From Theocolax elegans (Eukaryota; Arthropoda; Insecta; Hymenoptera; Cerocephalidae), in contig CM047426.1 of the NCBI GenBank assembly GCA_026168455.1, positions 27,401,058-27,465,057 of the forward strand: a stretch of 64,000 nucleotides of DNA, written 5' to 3'. Under the pieces are notes generated by a model, which had not been told where the DNA came from, searched no databases, and saw only the letters and a program-made list of their open reading frames with translations. Shown here piece by piece: positions 49,701-64,000 of the stretch. Both the position numbers and the translations under genes were made by a program. Within the stretch, counting starts at the first letter, position 1, and each line of letters opens with the position of its first letter.

Positions 49701-52700
49701 GTTTTAAAATCTTAAATAAATTTTAAAAGAAAATTCTCTCCATGTATAAACTGTACTATTATATGTGAATTGCAATCTTGAACATTTGAAATGCAAGATT
49801 GAAAATGCACGTATCACTCTGACGATGAAAAGTAAAAAATCATTTTTTTTCGCTACATGTGTTGAGTGAAGTCATGATACGTCGTAATAAAAATTAAACA
49901 ATTAAAACATAGGTAATTAATATAGTATATACTATTGTTTAAATAATCTTTACTTTGAAACACTTAATCTAAATTCCATTTAGTCTTTTATTCGTCGACT
50001 GAGTGATCACGAGGACAAAACCACATATGCGTGAAACCATTAGATACTTTAGGTCCCGCCGATAACCCTTAATTAACAACGTTAGTTTTTTTTACGTAAT
50101 TTTTACGTGCTTCCACGTGGTACTCGCTTCAAGACGCCATCGCTCTTTGTCAGGTTTCACAAATATTTTAAACAATCTCTAGGTACATACACACGCGGTT
50201 AAGAAAACGGTAGTTATATAATACCATACATATTACTAATTATACCGAGTGATAATTTTACACTTTATTTTCCATTTGTTTTTTTCGTAAAAGAAATACT
50301 TATTTAGAGGCCGGTGCGGACTACCATTGAAAATAAGTTATGTACTTTCTTTACGTAGTTTAATCGTTTTTTTACCGTGTGTACAAAACATTAATTTTTC
50401 TTTGACAGATACAACAATGCGATTAGCAATTTGAATTTCTCGATCGCGTATCGATAAATCACCTGTTTGCGTTGTATTGAAGAATCGATTATTTTTTGCA
50501 AAACCGTTTCGCAATTTATAATTTTATATTTCCATTTTATAATAAATTAGAAAAACCACAAATTTTTCGTCTTAATGAAACAAGTTAAAAAAGGAATTAA
50601 GTTAGATAGTGACGCAAGGACTTTTTATAAGAATGCAAAGAACACTCGATTAAAAAGTGCTGCATGCGCAATTAAAGTTTAGACAGTGAACTCGCCCTCT
50701 CTCGAGACATTGGAAATCAGATCCAAGCGATGCGGTTGGGTTAAGTCTGTGCATCCGTGTGCACTGACGCACCTCGGTCGTTCTTGATCTTTGCTCAATA
50801 GACGAAAGAAAACGACTTTTCTCGATGTGAACGCGCGCGCGCGCGCGAACGCGAAAGTATTAAATGGTACAAGGCGACGTGTGTCGAGAAAACTCGAGAC
50901 GCGTGCCGTTTTAACGCCTCGCACCAGAGCGCCGAAGAGGCGCACAACTCCTATTTCCACTTTTCGACTCGTATACGCGCATAATCGATCGGAATATACT
51001 TTTATTGCGTAATGTATGTAGGAAATTTTATACTCTACGTGTATTATTTATATCTGTATAATATACGTAGATTATAAAAGGCTTAGTGTATGTGGATCAT
51101 ATGGTCAAGGTTTTATAAGCAACTCCTTTTTATGTTTAATCAATTTTTTATTACCTTTAACTTGCGGTATAAACCACGATTGTTTTTACTATTGTTAGGA
51201 AGTAATATTTTCGTCTTATTTCGAATTATTATTTTAACGTAGTATATTTCTTAAAATGTATATAAATCTCTGTTTTTATTATATTTTCCTGATTCAAACT
51301 TTTATAAATTTCAAATAAATTAAATAATTTGTGATATTAAAAAGTGTATTCTGTATATAGAGCATTTTTTCGTCAAAGAATAATTATCATCGTGTTGTAC
51401 AATAATAATTACAAATTGAAAAATATTGTTACGAATATGTAATATAAAAAAAATTATAATAGTGAGTCACCACTTTTCGAAGCAATTTATCAAGGGGAAT
51501 AATTTTAAGAAAATTATGACCAGAGACCGTTTGATTTCACGGAACAAATTTGTTTAGTCTCTTACTCACAATCCTAACAAGATATGTAATTTAAAAAATG
51601 TAAATTATAAATAATTGTTTTTATTTAAACCAATAAGTGGATAGTTAATTAACCTGAAGAGTTTAGCGAAGCCCGATAATATAGACCCTTAATTGGCAAT
51701 TGAAAATTGGCAGATGGCATTAAAATGTATTAAAAATAATATTATATATATATATATATATATGGATGACAATAATAATTGGAAACTTAATAATAAGGTG
51801 CATCAGTCATTTCTATAATACAATTGATATTTTCCCTGATATTTTCATATCTCGCTTGTTCAATAGAGAGAAATAATTGAAAGGATAATAAAGTCGAAAT
51901 GAACGTTATTGTGTGTTTGACTGAAACTCGGTTATTTTGCAACATGTATATATGTAAAATGCATTTCCTGCTCATCTAGGACTTGCTCGCGTGTCTCCGA
52001 ATGATCGTCCCGTATATATACATTCACTATATATATACACACACTACGAGTATATGGATTTTTCGAGTATATATGAACGAGTCAATGACATCATTAGTAG
52101 AGCAGAAAATTACGAGCACAACGAGCTCTCGAGATTACGGTGACGAATGATCGATTTCTCCAAATGGCGCCCGTTAATCACTGGTTTATTCTATATATCT
52201 CTTAACCGAAATAAACGAAAGAGTGTCGTTTGATCGATATCACGGGTAAATCGTCAACTTAGCATTTGTCTAATCTATATCTATATATGTATAATATACC
52301 TCTTCAACAATCGTGAAAAACATTTACATTCATTATTGGGTATAGGGATATATATATGTATAATTTTCAAAGTGTACAGACGAGAGTGATTTCAATTGAG
52401 TATTTAGTACCGTCGTTTTGTAAACATTAAAAAAATGTTAATGGATGGGGTATACCTTCGATTGAATTAAATTATTATTATCGTTGCTGAAGATGCGAGT
52501 ATAAAATTAATTTTCGAAATTTCAACGGTATATTGTAAATTCGTGTCAGTGTGTACGTAGTCGAGATTTGATTATTCAACATTGAATATAAAAATTAGTA
52601 TTCTTCGGAAACGTATAAAAAATTATGTTTTACATTGCTGAACGATGCGGCCAATTAATTAATTATATTATAAAAATTAGTGTACCTATGCATTACGTAG

Positions 52701-55700
52701 AATTGACGCGTGTCGTGTCAAATAATAAACTGAAAAAGAAAAAAAATTTATCATAGATAAATGAGTTTATCAATGCAGGATGAGCAACGGAAGACGCAAA
52801 ATTCTAAAGGACTCTAGAATTTTTTGTTAGTCAAGTCAAAAGGATATGAGTTAGCCGTAAGTAGACCCTCGAAAAGGAGTCCCAAGTCTAAGATTGACAC
52901 CGTGTAGCTTATAACATTATCTTGAAGAACACGCTGACTAGTGAATTCTTAGTATTACATACGATACACGTAATGTACGTTATTATCGTCCCGAGACGCA
53001 GGAGGACTGTGAGACTTTTCGAGTCAGTAGCCGCGCTTGTATGCGTCTCCTCTCCTAACTTGATATTCGAACTCGCCATTTTTATACGAAATCAAAGTTG
53101 CAATCTAAGCTGCGTCTATGTCTCGCATCCTTTCGGCAACATTCTCAACGTATATTAACATTGACTTTATTCTAAGAAATATCCATACAATTTCTCGTTT
53201 TTTTTTTCGCAACCTAAGCCCCATTTAAAAGGTTGCACTTTAAATAGCTGACTTTAGCGTCTACCAAAGTTAGATCGTATTTTTATATATACACGCACAA
53301 CGATGTACGATACTAATGAATGACGCAGCGATAGGCAATAATACACTTTTTTTGTGCAAACATTCACATAGGTACAAGCCAAGCGCATTGCCATCCTGTC
53401 AATATTCCTATATGAGAAATATAAATAACAGTTACTCCTAACGCGTATCACAATAAACATTAAATAGCATAATTATCGTCTTTTTTTCTTACGGGAGACC
53501 AAACCAAGTAAAAAAAAGAACATTCGTTTCAAATTTTTGCTCATAATCTCGCAAGAGCAACGTTTCATCACTAAATAATTTTTTTAGTTAAAGCCTGCTA
53601 CAAGCTTTCCTAAGGATATATCTACGACTATGTGCATCGTTGAATATTTACATATACGCTCCTAGTCAACGGCTTTAACTTTATCAAATTAATGTTACTC
53701 GATCGTAATTAATCATTATTGTATTAATGCACATCTACATATATATATGTGTAAAATAATTTATATATAATTTAATGATAAAGAAAAAAATTGTTTTTTT
53801 TAAGGAAATAAAAAATTAGAACGGTTATAAAGGTGAATATAAGTAGAACCAAAGTAAAATGCTAAAGAAACACTCGTGGCAAAGGTCAATGTATGCGCGA
53901 ATCCAATCGAAAAGCTATCGCTCTTTGTAACGTGGCACTAAACCAAACCATTTTAACCGAACGTAAACTTACTTCACTCAATAGTATTTACAATCCAATC
54001 TTCGAACGACACATTTTATTGGCCGACAGACTTTCCATTTCGCAATATAGTCAATCGCTTTTTTGATAGTTTGATAATTACATTTCTCTTGATTAAACGT
54101 GGAAAATCATGTTACAACATTATAGAGACCTCTACCTATATGTATGCAACTTTTTTTTCAATATTGAATTTATAACAACGCTTAATGCACATATTTTACA
54201 TTCTGATTAAAACGATAATTACGTTATGGTCTTTTATTTTTAGATTATGTGTAAGTGTGTACACTTAGGTTGGGAAAAGTTGCGCAATTGTTTGCCGTTC
54301 TTATAATTTAGAAAAATATATGTGTGATTGGAGCACATAGAAAAATGTGTTTATAAATTCATCTACTTGAACTTTCGATATCAGATAGACGAGAAAGATT
54401 GAAAATGATTAATATATAAGTATGAAATGAGAGCTGAAATTTTTTTTTCAAATGATCTGCACATATATAAATACCGGACATGCTAAAAAATCAGAACGTA
54501 CTGGTACTCGCGTGCACGAGTTAAACGACTTAATTGCATATACATAAGCGTGAATCTCGCCGGCGTCGTCATAAACAAGGCTACATATCGTCTATCTCGT
54601 GTCGTTCTTTCTCTTTACAATTTTTTCATCCGTCACACACACATACTTAAAATTCGATGATCGGTACCACTGTAATTTATAATTAAAATTAATATTATTC
54701 TTCAGTTTTCACGAAATAAAATTTTGTTTAGAAGATACAAATAGGTTTATTAAAAAATGAAAAGGTTATAGTAGATCATAACCATATTCGTAAACTATAT
54801 TATAAAAATCAGCTCATACTACAAATGAGTAATTAATTATATGTTACTGTTCAATTGAGGCAACGATCTGCAAACTAAGTATATATAAGGTGAAGACACA
54901 ACATTATACTCCTTAAAAAAATTAAGTTTCTTAGTTGCATATCTATGTTTCTTGCCCAACCTTGTATTACATACGTACACCTGTAGGTTTCGAGTTCGTA
55001 TTTGTACATACCTACAAATAGATATTAATTGTCCAGTCAAATATTAAAATTGGTTCAGTTGTAGAAACATGCAGTTCCTTTACTGAATTTATGTTTTTCT
55101 GTATTAAAAACACCTATTGGAATTACTTTACCGATACTCTTTCATCAATGAAAATCGGTTTCGTTTATTAAACATTTATTTGATAAGAATAATTTATATT
55201 CAGAAATTCAAACTCTTTTAATGATCGACTTATCAAAACTTTTAAACATTATTAATTGAATAATATTATTTATCAATAAGTTTATGAGTTTATTGAATAA
55301 ATATTTATTATTTGTACATGAATCATATTCTTTGTGTTACTTATAGTTTATAGGCATGCTTTTTTACCTGTTCATCGTATATATACGAGAAACATTGTTT
55401 TATAACATCCGCAAAAACTAAACAATAACAATGATTATCCTTAATTCAATATCAGTTCTTTATAATGAATACTAAAAAATTATAGACCCACATTTATAAA
55501 ATTTGTAACTCATTTTATTTATCCTAAATATAATTACCCTAACATTCTACTCTATAGTTTATATTATTATAATATAATTAATATTATACTAGAAGAAGGT
55601 AATAATAATAACATTTTAAGATAACATTTATCAATGATTTATGGATAAAAATTAAATTACGATTAAAAATTATGGTAACTGTACTTACGCATGATTTATT

Positions 55701-58700
55701 ACACCGAAAATCTTTCCGTGCGTAAAGAAATTATGATGAAAAATAGTTGGTTCTGCAGAATATATTTAGTAAACATCCAGAGAATAGTAACGTATGAATT
55801 TGATTAAGATTTTATATCTCTTAAAATTTGTTTCAAGAAAACCACTATCATTTCAACTTTTTACAGCTTTGTAGTAAAAATCAAAGTATTTGTAAAAATT
55901 TTTTAGTCAAAGACTAACCATTCGACATAAATTGAGCTTGAATGAAAATTAATTTCTAATAGATGCGAGTTAGAAATAGTAGGTTCAATCATTTCAAAAA
56001 GTTGAGATTTTTCAGATTTTTATTTAAACATATAGCAATAGGTATAGCTTATAACTCAATGGGTGTACTCGATAATTCTTTTTTGGTAATGTTCATGCGT
56101 GTAAACGTTGAAAAAAGAGATAATGTAATGAGAAAGACATTTATTATTTTAATTAATATGCAAAAATTCCTGCTCAAACTTGAAACCGACCATCTTTTTG
56201 AACTTATATTACCGAATTTTCTAAGTACTAAAACTTTCTGTAAAACGCGATCAAATAAATGTGAAATATTTTAAAGATCTTTAGCTCGTTTTTAGTAAAC
56301 TAAAAAGATAACAAAAATCTTTTATTTACCTTCCGAGTCATTTATTTAGATAACATTTTTAGATTCCCTTCCGTCAAACTGTTTGCTCAATCTTTTTTTC
56401 TTTCTTTCCTTGGTCTTCAGCTCTTAGCTGTACGATAACACACGGCATAATACCTTTTAGTTACCGTCATGAATTTTCACCGCACACGCCTATATCGTCA
56501 ATTCTTTTTTTCCACACATGTATGTACATATACGTAATATATGTGTGTGTGCGCGCGCGTACATACCGAAAGGACAGTTCTAAACTTTCTCCTCCTAAAC
56601 ATCGATAACAAAGATTCATAAAAAATCGTTCGTATTTCACCCTAAAGAAAAGGAAGTCGACTCAAAAGCTCTTAGCCTATAAATAGTCAGTATTTGTGCT
56701 TCGACGACGAGTTTATTTCACGAGGCTTTTGCATAATGCGTATGCAAAAATCTTTTTTCTTATTTTCCTTTTTTTTTCTCTTCGTACGTGTATAAGCGTC
56801 AACCCAGAGACCGACTCCACTATGACGACGCGGTTTTGCGAAATTCGCGGCCAGGAAGTGACGAAAAAAATGAGGAACGTTGGGTAAACCCACGAGTATA
56901 AAAGTCGATGATTTCTGCGACACGATGATACCTTTTGTCGCGTGCACTCGGTTCTATATTTTTCTTCTTTTATTATTTCTTTTTCTTTCCGTTGAGCTGT
57001 ACTTACATCAGGAATTTGTTAGGAAACGTTACGTACGTTTCGATGCGGATTTCACTTTTGAGGAGCAGTATACTTTACCGTTAATCCGTTTGCAAAGAAG
57101 ATAATTGGATGTGCTAAAATTGGATGGAAAGAAGACAGGGATAGTTTGACACACTTTTCTCGTTACATGCGAAATTTCTATATTTTTAGACTTTTTAGGT
57201 GAGCAATATTGCAACTTGCTAAATTATAGCAAGGTAATTATACCAGATTTTTTTATATTTTAATATACAATATAAAATAATTTTTGAGTTAAAGGCTTAG
57301 AGGTAACTAATGGCTTGGCATGCCCGCGTGCAAATAGTATAAGGGTCAAAGGTAGAATCTATAGAAAAGATGGTGATTCCCTGCGAATCAGTTGCAACCT
57401 CGAGAGATAGTTTTCAATGTATTGTGTGTGTATTCCGTTTTGCGTATCCACACAAATATTGTGTACATGAACAAAAATTTCTTATAGAATTCATTATAAC
57501 ATGTTACAGATCAGCAACCTAAAAATGACCATGACGCGGTAAAAATTATAACGATTTCATTACAAATATTATAATGTTTTTAGATTAAATTTTCTCAAGC
57601 AGTTGATATTATAGGCTCACTGTGATATATTGTCGCTACTTTTATTATTAAATAATAATTGTATTAAACATCTCATTAGCATTTTCCAGAGTTTTGAAGC
57701 GGCATGTCACAACACATTTGGCCATTTGTTTAAGACTTAATTAAGGTCAATTGTGCAAGGATAGCCTTTGCTATTAAATGGTCAACATATAAGTAATATG
57801 GGAATAATTTCGTTTCTGTTATTAAATAGTTTTAAAAATATTCAAGCATCATATACTTACCTATATGAAATGTCGTCAATGCGAAATGTTTAGTATAGCT
57901 TATAAAGATCGTTATCCAATCAATTATCATATACATATCAAAGTTTGAGAATGATAAATATAATAAATATTGACAATGATATTTTCAAACGACTTAAACA
58001 TTTAGTGATTCTACAAGAAAATATATTAAAGAACAGTCTAGTGAATACAATTCAATTATTAATTATGGACAAAAAGAAAATATGTAAATGTAAGCAATAA
58101 TAACATTAGAATACATTGCATATTAAAAAAAATAAAAATGATTTGTAATTACAAAAAACCGTTATATTACAGAAACAATATAATAATGAAAGGAGTTAGA
58201 AACAACATAAAGTCTTTGACCACAATTGGCATATCTATAGTTAGTGAATGGGAACATTGAACAATTCAACTTTCGTAAACTATCGACAAACGAACCTAGC
58301 GAGAAAGCACACTTCTGACTAAAAAATTGTGTCATGGAATAATTTCGAAGAACCTTATGTTCTTAAAAAAGAAGTTGAAAGTAACAAATCTATAGTTTAA
58401 ATCCAATAATAAAACTTTGAAAAGTTGGCTCTAATAAAAATTTATTACACATAATCTGATTAGGACGATTAAAGATCCCTCGATAAAAATAAAGCGACCA
58501 AGGGTGGTTGACGGTATATTGCTTATTCTCGTGATATTTTAAATAATAGAATAACTATTACTCAATACAATAATTAAGAGGAATGCATCAAATTTTGTAA
58601 TTAAAATAAATAAATTATGTAACGATTATGAAAGATAAGATTCATTTTTTACACCGAAGGAACAATCTATAAGCATTGCAATATAAGTGAAGAGGCATCA

Positions 58701-61700
58701 GCACACGGAAGTCGAGAGTCAAAAAGAAAATAATTCTTAATTCGAGAACACTGCGATGAAAATCAAAACGATCCCGTGTAATAACGTAGCAGCGAAACAA
58801 AATGCACAAAAAATGTCAATTTAAAAGTAAACGGTAGTGGATTTTCTCTTACCCCTACACACATGTATATATATGCATACATACACATCTATATATACAT
58901 ATATAAGCGAAACGAAATCGAAGCCAAGGAACTCGTCGACGGAGCCTGGCGTTTTATTACCGGCATAGAATATTCACATATGCACGGTTTACGCGCGCAA
59001 AAAAAAAAGAAGCGAGAGAAACACATGTTCGCGCGTGCATAAAGCCCGAGTGAGATATCGGCGATATTACCTAAGAAACAATAAGCTCGACTTGGTTCGT
59101 TTTGCGCTTTCTCCTACTTGCCTCCTCAGTCCCCTCCTCCTGCGTATATAGCAGTATATACACATACGTATATAGTTCCATTATGTGTGTACCTGTGTAA
59201 GCGACACGGCAATTCGTATCGCGCGCTTAGCCGTTCGCGTTCCTTATCGCGACCTCCTTTGACCGCTGTCCGTGGCGTGGAATTGATACGCCGACAATGC
59301 GCAACGTTTACGGGCGCATCGAAACTTGTTAAGCGCGTTTTGGGGTCGATTCGACGCGCAGCTGCAAATATATATACTAATGGTAATACCTGCGTATGAA
59401 AACTTTGCAACGAGTATATCATGTTTTTGTGACTGAGTAATTTTATTTTAATATACATATATAGATCGTGCGTACACTTTGTACATATATATGCATATCA
59501 ATTTTTGTTTCACGAAATATTGTCAGAGTATATAATGTGCACGGAAATTATAAATTTATGTTTGAAACAGAGGATGATACACGAACTAAATGTAATTACA
59601 CTTTTGAAACACAATGTTGAAACAATGAAATATGTCAAAATAATATTTAATCAGTTAAAGCTGATAAGAGTTACACGATAAACTTAAAAAAATTCTTTAA
59701 ATAAATATGATCTAAACATGAACTATTGCATAATTATAATACTAATTATACGCGTTGAAGTAAGGTTATTAAGCTACCTATTAGCAAGTTTGTTTTTATA
59801 TAGAAACTGAAAAATTATATAAATGAGTGTATATTTATGGTATATATACAAGCATCTTGGATAAACAGTAATTACACGAGATAATTTTTACAAAAATATA
59901 AAAAAATTCTCTCACGATATTTTGCAAAATATTACCATTAATTCAAATAAATTTCTCTGCGGATAATTAAGTTATGTATTAAATATAATAAATAAGTTTG
60001 CAAGATATTTATTTATATACAATAAATAGAAACTTGTTCTAATATAATGATGGAAAAAAGTTAATTTAAATTTATATAAAAAAAAAATACGTGAAACAGG
60101 TATCACGAAGGTACATAAATTTGTAATTACAACTTCTTAACTTATGAATCATCCATCATCGTTTCGCTTTCCTTACATAATTCGTTTTCCGATAAAAAAG
60201 GAAAGGGGAGGAGGAGGAGGGAAGAGAAGTAACACTCGCACGTTTCGCAAAAGTAACCGAGTGCGTAGATCGACTTCTATACAGGCACAACCCAAGACGT
60301 CGCAAAGATGAGAAAGCGACACGCGTTTTATTACAGTCTGTGTTGACACAGACCGCGCCAAGATATCGAGTGCTACGAGCATATGAGCATCTGCGCGGTA
60401 TATAGTAAAACGGTTCAATCGCCTCTTTTCTCTTTTACACTGCACGCATATCGCGAGTATACAGGTACATCTATATATATGTATATATGTATATATAAAA
60501 GTTTACGTTGCAATAGCAATATTGCACCCACAACAGAAAGTTTTATTGTTCCACGTATATATATATATATACTCACGTTTTTCATTTTAAAAATTGTCAC
60601 CTTTAACAGGATATTGATTGCAATTGTCTTTTATGAAGCTGATCATTCTCCGTTCTAATTGGTCTTGCGTATAGGTGGCTTTCAATGTCGTAAAAATTAT
60701 ACATATGCATGTATAGATTTTAAGTATTCTTATTAAATTAACGTTCAATAAATATTATTTATATTAATTTTACAATATTACTGCACGTTAACGTAGAGCT
60801 CATTTTAACGCTTATGCACAACATATCGCGTTAGTTAACAAATGAAATTTAACAAACTAATTGAATGTCAGAATTATATTTTTACGTTACAACAAATCTA
60901 GGAACTAATTCAATAAAACTTCCAAGCGTACGCGTTCGACCTCGTAAAATCTGGCGCGAAAATTGATCGTCGAATGTAAGTGATTTCACGCCTCTGTTGT
61001 TCACTCAGAATTAATAACCTTGATATTTTTTTTACTATATTATGGTGTTTCATTAATAGTCAACCCACGTTGAAATGAATAAATAAATTAAAACTAAATT
61101 AAACAATTTTATGTTTTACCAATTAATTATAGATTAATCATAAACCTCTACTAAATTTACTGTGTACAAAAATGGCACCGGTTTAATAACTATACATATA
61201 ATATTAAATCTTTCACATATACCTTCAGTTAAATACTTTTTCAAAATCGTTCATGTTAAATATTTTTAAAATGTATAAACCACTACCATTAAGCTAACAT
61301 TATCACCTTGTTAAAAATACTTTAGGAACGAAAAACGATAATATTATTATTACTAATCGCGTAAACATAAAATTTACTCATTTTTCAAATACGAGTTTGA
61401 AAAACAGGTACGAAGCATATTTATGAAGTCAACAAACGGCATAAATTACACTGGTAGAAGGAAAAAAAGGCTAATACTTACAACATTTAATCGTACAACA
61501 AACAAATTAGCCACGTAGTTAAAATAAACGTATAAGTATACGTACGCACATGTACTGGCTCTTTTTCCACGTCGTTTTGATAAAAGCTTCCGTTCCCACG
61601 TTTGTTATCACCGTATAATACCTGTAATGGTAATCGACGGGACTCGCAGGACAACGGATATGCGATTAGCATTTTTCTTTTTATTTCTAAATGTGCTCGA

Positions 61701-64000
61701 GTTAGCACTTTTTATGGAGCGAGACAAAAGATATAGACAAATAGAAATATTTACGGAGCTTTTCAGGTATATATAATAAACCCTTCGAATATTTGTTAAT
61801 GATTACTGTTTTTACATAATTATTGAATATTCATTTTTTTCTAATAAATGATTAAAAATATATTAAATAAATTTGGATAAGTATGTAATACGTATAGATA
61901 TTTTTACCTCTTATATCCAATTTTAATATAATGGGAAAAAAATGTTTTACGAATATTTGCAGGAAAAATCGATATATAGGTGTAGATTTATATACAGATT
62001 TACATATGTTTAGAGTAGATTGTAAGAATTGGCTTTACTTAAATATAATCTGTACAAACAATATTTTTTAAGTAATATTTCGTTTTTTGTTCAGTTCATG
62101 TTTTTGAATCACTTAAGATGGTTTAACATATACGCCAAGTTTCAAATTATTGAGGCTACTGCATTTTGCTTTCTCTTCATTGTTAGTGGTGACCAAATGA
62201 CTTTTGGTTACCACGTTATGTAAATCAACGTAGACACTGATTTCTCATAGTTTTAACAAAAAATATCATTTACTTCAATAATTCGATTAAAATGCGCTTT
62301 CATATGTGATGTATATCATGTATGTATAGAATCATAATCGCTTCATTAGATTAGAAAATAAAATTTCATCCGATAAAAAATCTGCCTTTCACCGAAAGGA
62401 CAAAGTTTACATATTTTTTCTCTCTCGATGCCTATCATCCACAACGGCAGAGAAAAGCATCGATATCTTATATTTTAAAGAGTTTGTCGGTCTATGTGCC
62501 AAGCGTCTCAAAGCTTGCGTATATGCAAGTCAAACGACGCATTATTCCTTGACCTGACCCAACGAAAGCCTCTTTTCATATTCATTAACATTGTCAAATT
62601 TGGACCACGTGTATATATATATATATATATATAGGTATACGTGTATTTTATCTCTCTTTCTTCCGTTTAATTAACCATTTTTCTCGACGTCTCCTTTGTT
62701 ACTTTTCGGTCGACCATGCGATTTGCATAATGGCTTGGGAATCACAATGAAAATAAAAACACGTGAAAGGACAAAGATAGAACAATTTTATAAGCAATAT
62801 ATTTCAAAGACTTCTAATCTTATCAATACGACCGATCGGGAATAACCGAAAATCGATGTTTCACGTCGATTTCGAGACTTTTTATTATTATCTATGATCG
62901 GAAGTGCAAGAGTACCGTGTCTTGACGTTAAATTTGATATTCTAATTTTTTTTGTTTGTGCCAAGCTGGTCGGTCGTATCACCGGTCGAATGAGTCAATT
63001 GCGTATGTACCGTCGTATCGGACGAGAATCGAGAAATGGTTATAGCGATTTTTTTCTTAGATACCAATGTATTGACTGAACGAGGGTAATGCTCTTCGAT
63101 ACATCTGTTTAACTCGGTGCATCCATATAAATTATTGACTTTACAAACCATTACGAATTCAATAAGTTTGTTGTTACATCACAGTTAACAAATTAACATT
63201 CAGAGCAATTATACTGTCATTATACAACTTTGAATATAATAATTCCATTTAAAACTTTCGATCTCCATTTTTTTAATTTTTTACACTATTTTCATTGAGT
63301 TACAAGGACTAAAGAGACGTCAGTATTATAAATGGAAGTCTAATATACTTTTATGCCCGGAAAAACCTATGAAAAAAAAATCGAAAAAATAGTAGAATAT
63401 ATTTATTCTATGTATCTAGGATAATTCCTATAGGTTATCAAACTATTTCAAAACAGGATTTTTTGATAAAATTGATTGATATATTTCATTGACTACGAAC
63501 ATCATCAATTTCAATATGCAATCTAAATATGGATCAAACAAAAAATAATGAATTACAAACATAAATTTAAATTAATTTCAAATGGGAAAGTTACATAATA
63601 GAATAATTGTAGTAAACTAAATTGCAGTATTAAATATTATTCAAATTTCAGAAGGTAAAAGATATTTAAATTAGAATATCAGTAAAAGTAAATTAATAAA
63701 ATTACAAATTTTAAAAATGATATCCTTGACATCATATTTTACAAACGTACATTACACAAAAACTCGATTGCATTATACAATATATAGGTATATACATACA
63801 TGCATGTATGAAGAATTTATCTACACAGTAAAATAGACTTTAGCATTTGCAAATTTTACCTTATTTAAACATGATTATTCAATAGCAAATTTTAACGTAT
63901 TTCTATTTATTAAAAAATCTACCGTCTAACTTTTTTTCTATATTTTAATAACATTTTAAAATCTGAGGATTACCAATTTTCATAAATAGATTTACGAAAA
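46734..64000 (+). other. Long AT-rich, intron-like stretch to the right edge
   Basis: No exon with recognisable protein and splice sites was found on either strand. It holds microsatellites: (CG)n at about 50833-50847, (TA)n at 51744-51761 and 62610-62631, and short (TG/CG)n at 56541-56558. GC-richer islands lie at about 50680-50990, 52950-53130, 56690-57110, 59090-59400, 60230-60450 and 62870-63080. The open frames in these islands (61-110 codons) lack family motifs. The stretch would be intron of Gmap, of the gene starting at 46.7 kb, or of both. Confidence 0.45.

Noticed and set aside
59126..59458. 110-codon minus frame
   Set aside because: It overlaps an equally long plus frame in a GC-richer island; neither has a known motif or splice support.

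Overview
The window is AT-rich nuclear DNA from an arthropod, most likely a hymenopteran insect (ant, bee or wasp). The evidence is spliceosomal GT-AG exons separated by long AT-rich introns, animal gene families, several classes of insect DNA-transposon remains, and a retroelement primer site complementary to tRNA-Gly(GCC). No tRNA, rRNA, CRISPR or prokaryotic gene organisation was seen. Most open frames of 60-140 codons are chance frames in AT-rich DNA or in microsatellites. The real coding signal is short exons recognised by homology plus splice sites.

Left part, 1-14.8 kb. A minus-strand FERM-domain gene (band 4.1-like 4 type) starts in an exon at 14569-14785. Its next exon was not found, so the stretch to the left edge is read as its first coding intron. 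That stretch is full of insertions. They include a 2.83-kb direct tandem duplication (about 4116-9747). Each unit carries a ~175-bp satellite, decayed exons of LARP1 (DM15 region) and two further unidentified exons. There is also a TIMMDC1-like last exon (11210-11401), a truncated BEL/Pao-type LTR element (about 12081-12811), a 100-base assembly gap, and a near-perfect 184-bp-arm palindrome beside the gap. Small hairpin elements lie at 2.1 and 3.7 kb.

Middle, 14.8-35.4 kb. No coding exon was recognised. There is a 213-bp TTAA-flanked hairpin element (16.5 kb), a miRNA-like hairpin (28.0 kb), a GC-rich promoter-like island with CTG and GGC repeats (30.1-30.6 kb), a Tc1-like relic (31.3 kb), a piggyBac-like MITE (32.8 kb) and a dead Merlin/ISXO2-type transposase (33.4-34.0 kb).

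Right part, 35.4-64 kb. The plus-strand golgin gene Gmap (GMAP-210/TRIP11) starts at 35739. Three exons (86 codons: the membrane-curvature-sensing N-terminus and the start of the coiled coil) are visible, and the rest must lie beyond a very long third intron. Inside that interval a second GC-rich promoter-like island (46.1-46.7 kb) ends in a candidate first coding exon of an unidentified plus-strand gene. No further exon could be supported to the right edge.
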